Shown piece by piece: positions 6,598 through 6,825 of a DNA stretch of 6,825 nucleotides. The notes beneath the pieces were generated by a model. The model did not search any database and was not told the origin of the DNA. It was given only the letters and a program-made list of their open reading frames with translations. The stretch's first letter is position 1; the number at the start of each line of letters is the position of its first letter. The position numbers and the translations under genes were made by a program. This DNA comes from an uncultured Micrococcales bacterium (GTDB lineage Bacteria; Actinomycetota; Actinomycetes; Actinomycetales; Microbacteriaceae), in the NCBI GenBank assembly GCA_903824455.1, contig CAIJWY010000071.1:1-6825 (forward strand), read 5' to 3'.

Positions 6598-6825
6598 ATG
6601 GGCATTTACCTCGACCACGCAGCTACCACTGCCATCTATCCGGTGGTGGTTGAGCGTTTGGCTGAGGATCTTCTAAAACTCGGAAACCCTTCGAGCATTC
6701 ACACCGCCGGCCAAACCGCCAGAGCCATGCTCGAGAGCGCACGTGAAGACCTGGCCCGAGTGGTTGGTTGTGATCGCCAAGAGGTAATTTTCACATCCGG
6801 TGGCACCGAATCCGACAACCTGGCA
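6598..6825 (+). CDS. iscS: Cysteine desulfurase, NifS/IscS type (3' partial)
   Basis: This PLP enzyme takes sulfur from cysteine for Fe-S cluster assembly and tRNA thiolation. Only the first 76 residues are in the window and the frame is open to the end. The N-terminus has the family hallmark IYLDHAATT (3-11), then GNPSSIHTAGQTAR (29-42) and the PLP-site segment EVIFTSGGTESDNLA (62-76). The PLP lysine and catalytic cysteine loop lie beyond the window. ATG at 6598 is the start: an in-frame TAG at 6586-6588 excludes anything further upstream, and the hallmark begins at residue 3 as in relatives. There is no convincing ribosome binding site (only GAAAG at 6581-6585, 12 bases away), which fits the leaderless promoter proposed here. 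It is divergent from glgX. In Actinobacteria a tRNA 2-thiouridylase gene (mnmA) often follows; this cannot be checked here. The symbol is a family-level choice; nifS-like naming is equally possible. Confidence 0.93.
   Translation, partial: MGIYLDHAATTAIYPVVVERLAEDLLKLGNPSSIHTAGQTARAMLESAREDLARVVGCDRQEVIFTSGGTESDNLA

Noticed and set aside
1..6825. Mobile elements, CRISPR arrays, tRNA/rRNA genes, phage or defence genes
   Set aside because: Coding is almost continuous with conserved metabolic genes. No direct-repeat array, transposase, integrase or RNA-gene signature was seen on either strand.

Overview
The window looks like a chromosomal housekeeping segment from an actinobacterium. Two signs support this. 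GlgE, a maltosyltransferase typical of Actinomycetota, is encoded together with GlgB. The flanking genes, a YbbN-type thioredoxin/TPR protein and a NifS/IscS-type cysteine desulfurase, are a context I associate with Actinomycetota. Base composition is close to balanced rather than strongly G+C-rich, and genes are packed almost without gaps. That would fit a small-genome, moderate-G+C lineage such as the freshwater Microbacteriaceae (Rhodoluna/Aquiluna-like). The lineage is an inference; the actinobacterial assignment is firmer.

Layout from left to right: (1) positions 1-270, plus strand, hold the 3' end of a ybbN-like gene. (2) Positions 254-6529, minus strand, hold three tandem GH13 enzymes read in the order glgX (4472-6529), glgE (2434-4452), glgB (254-2431). 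The gaps are 19 and 2 bases, so this is very probably one operon. Its last gene overlaps the convergent ybbN end by 17 bases. (3) Positions 6530-6597 are a 68-base divergent intergenic region that must hold the promoters for both directions. (4) Positions 6598-6825, plus strand, hold the 5' end of a cysteine desulfurase gene, cut by the window edge. No stretch over 300 bases lacks a gene. I see no RNA gene, mobile element, CRISPR array or convincing terminator hairpin.

How the genes work together: GlgE elongates linear alpha-1,4-glucan from alpha-maltose-1-phosphate, GlgB adds alpha-1,6 branches, and GlgX hydrolyses alpha-1,6 branches during glycogen remodelling or use. The operon therefore covers chain extension, branching and debranching. 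The enzymes that make maltose-1-phosphate (TreS and Mak/Pep2, or GlgM) are not in the window. All three GH13 enzymes are full length, with the nucleophile, acid/base and transition-state residues in place.

The window is largely ordinary and I found no new system. The points most worth a second look are the compact divergent promoter region with signs of leaderless transcription, the co-transcription of a debranching enzyme with the GlgE pathway, and the overlapping convergent gene ends.
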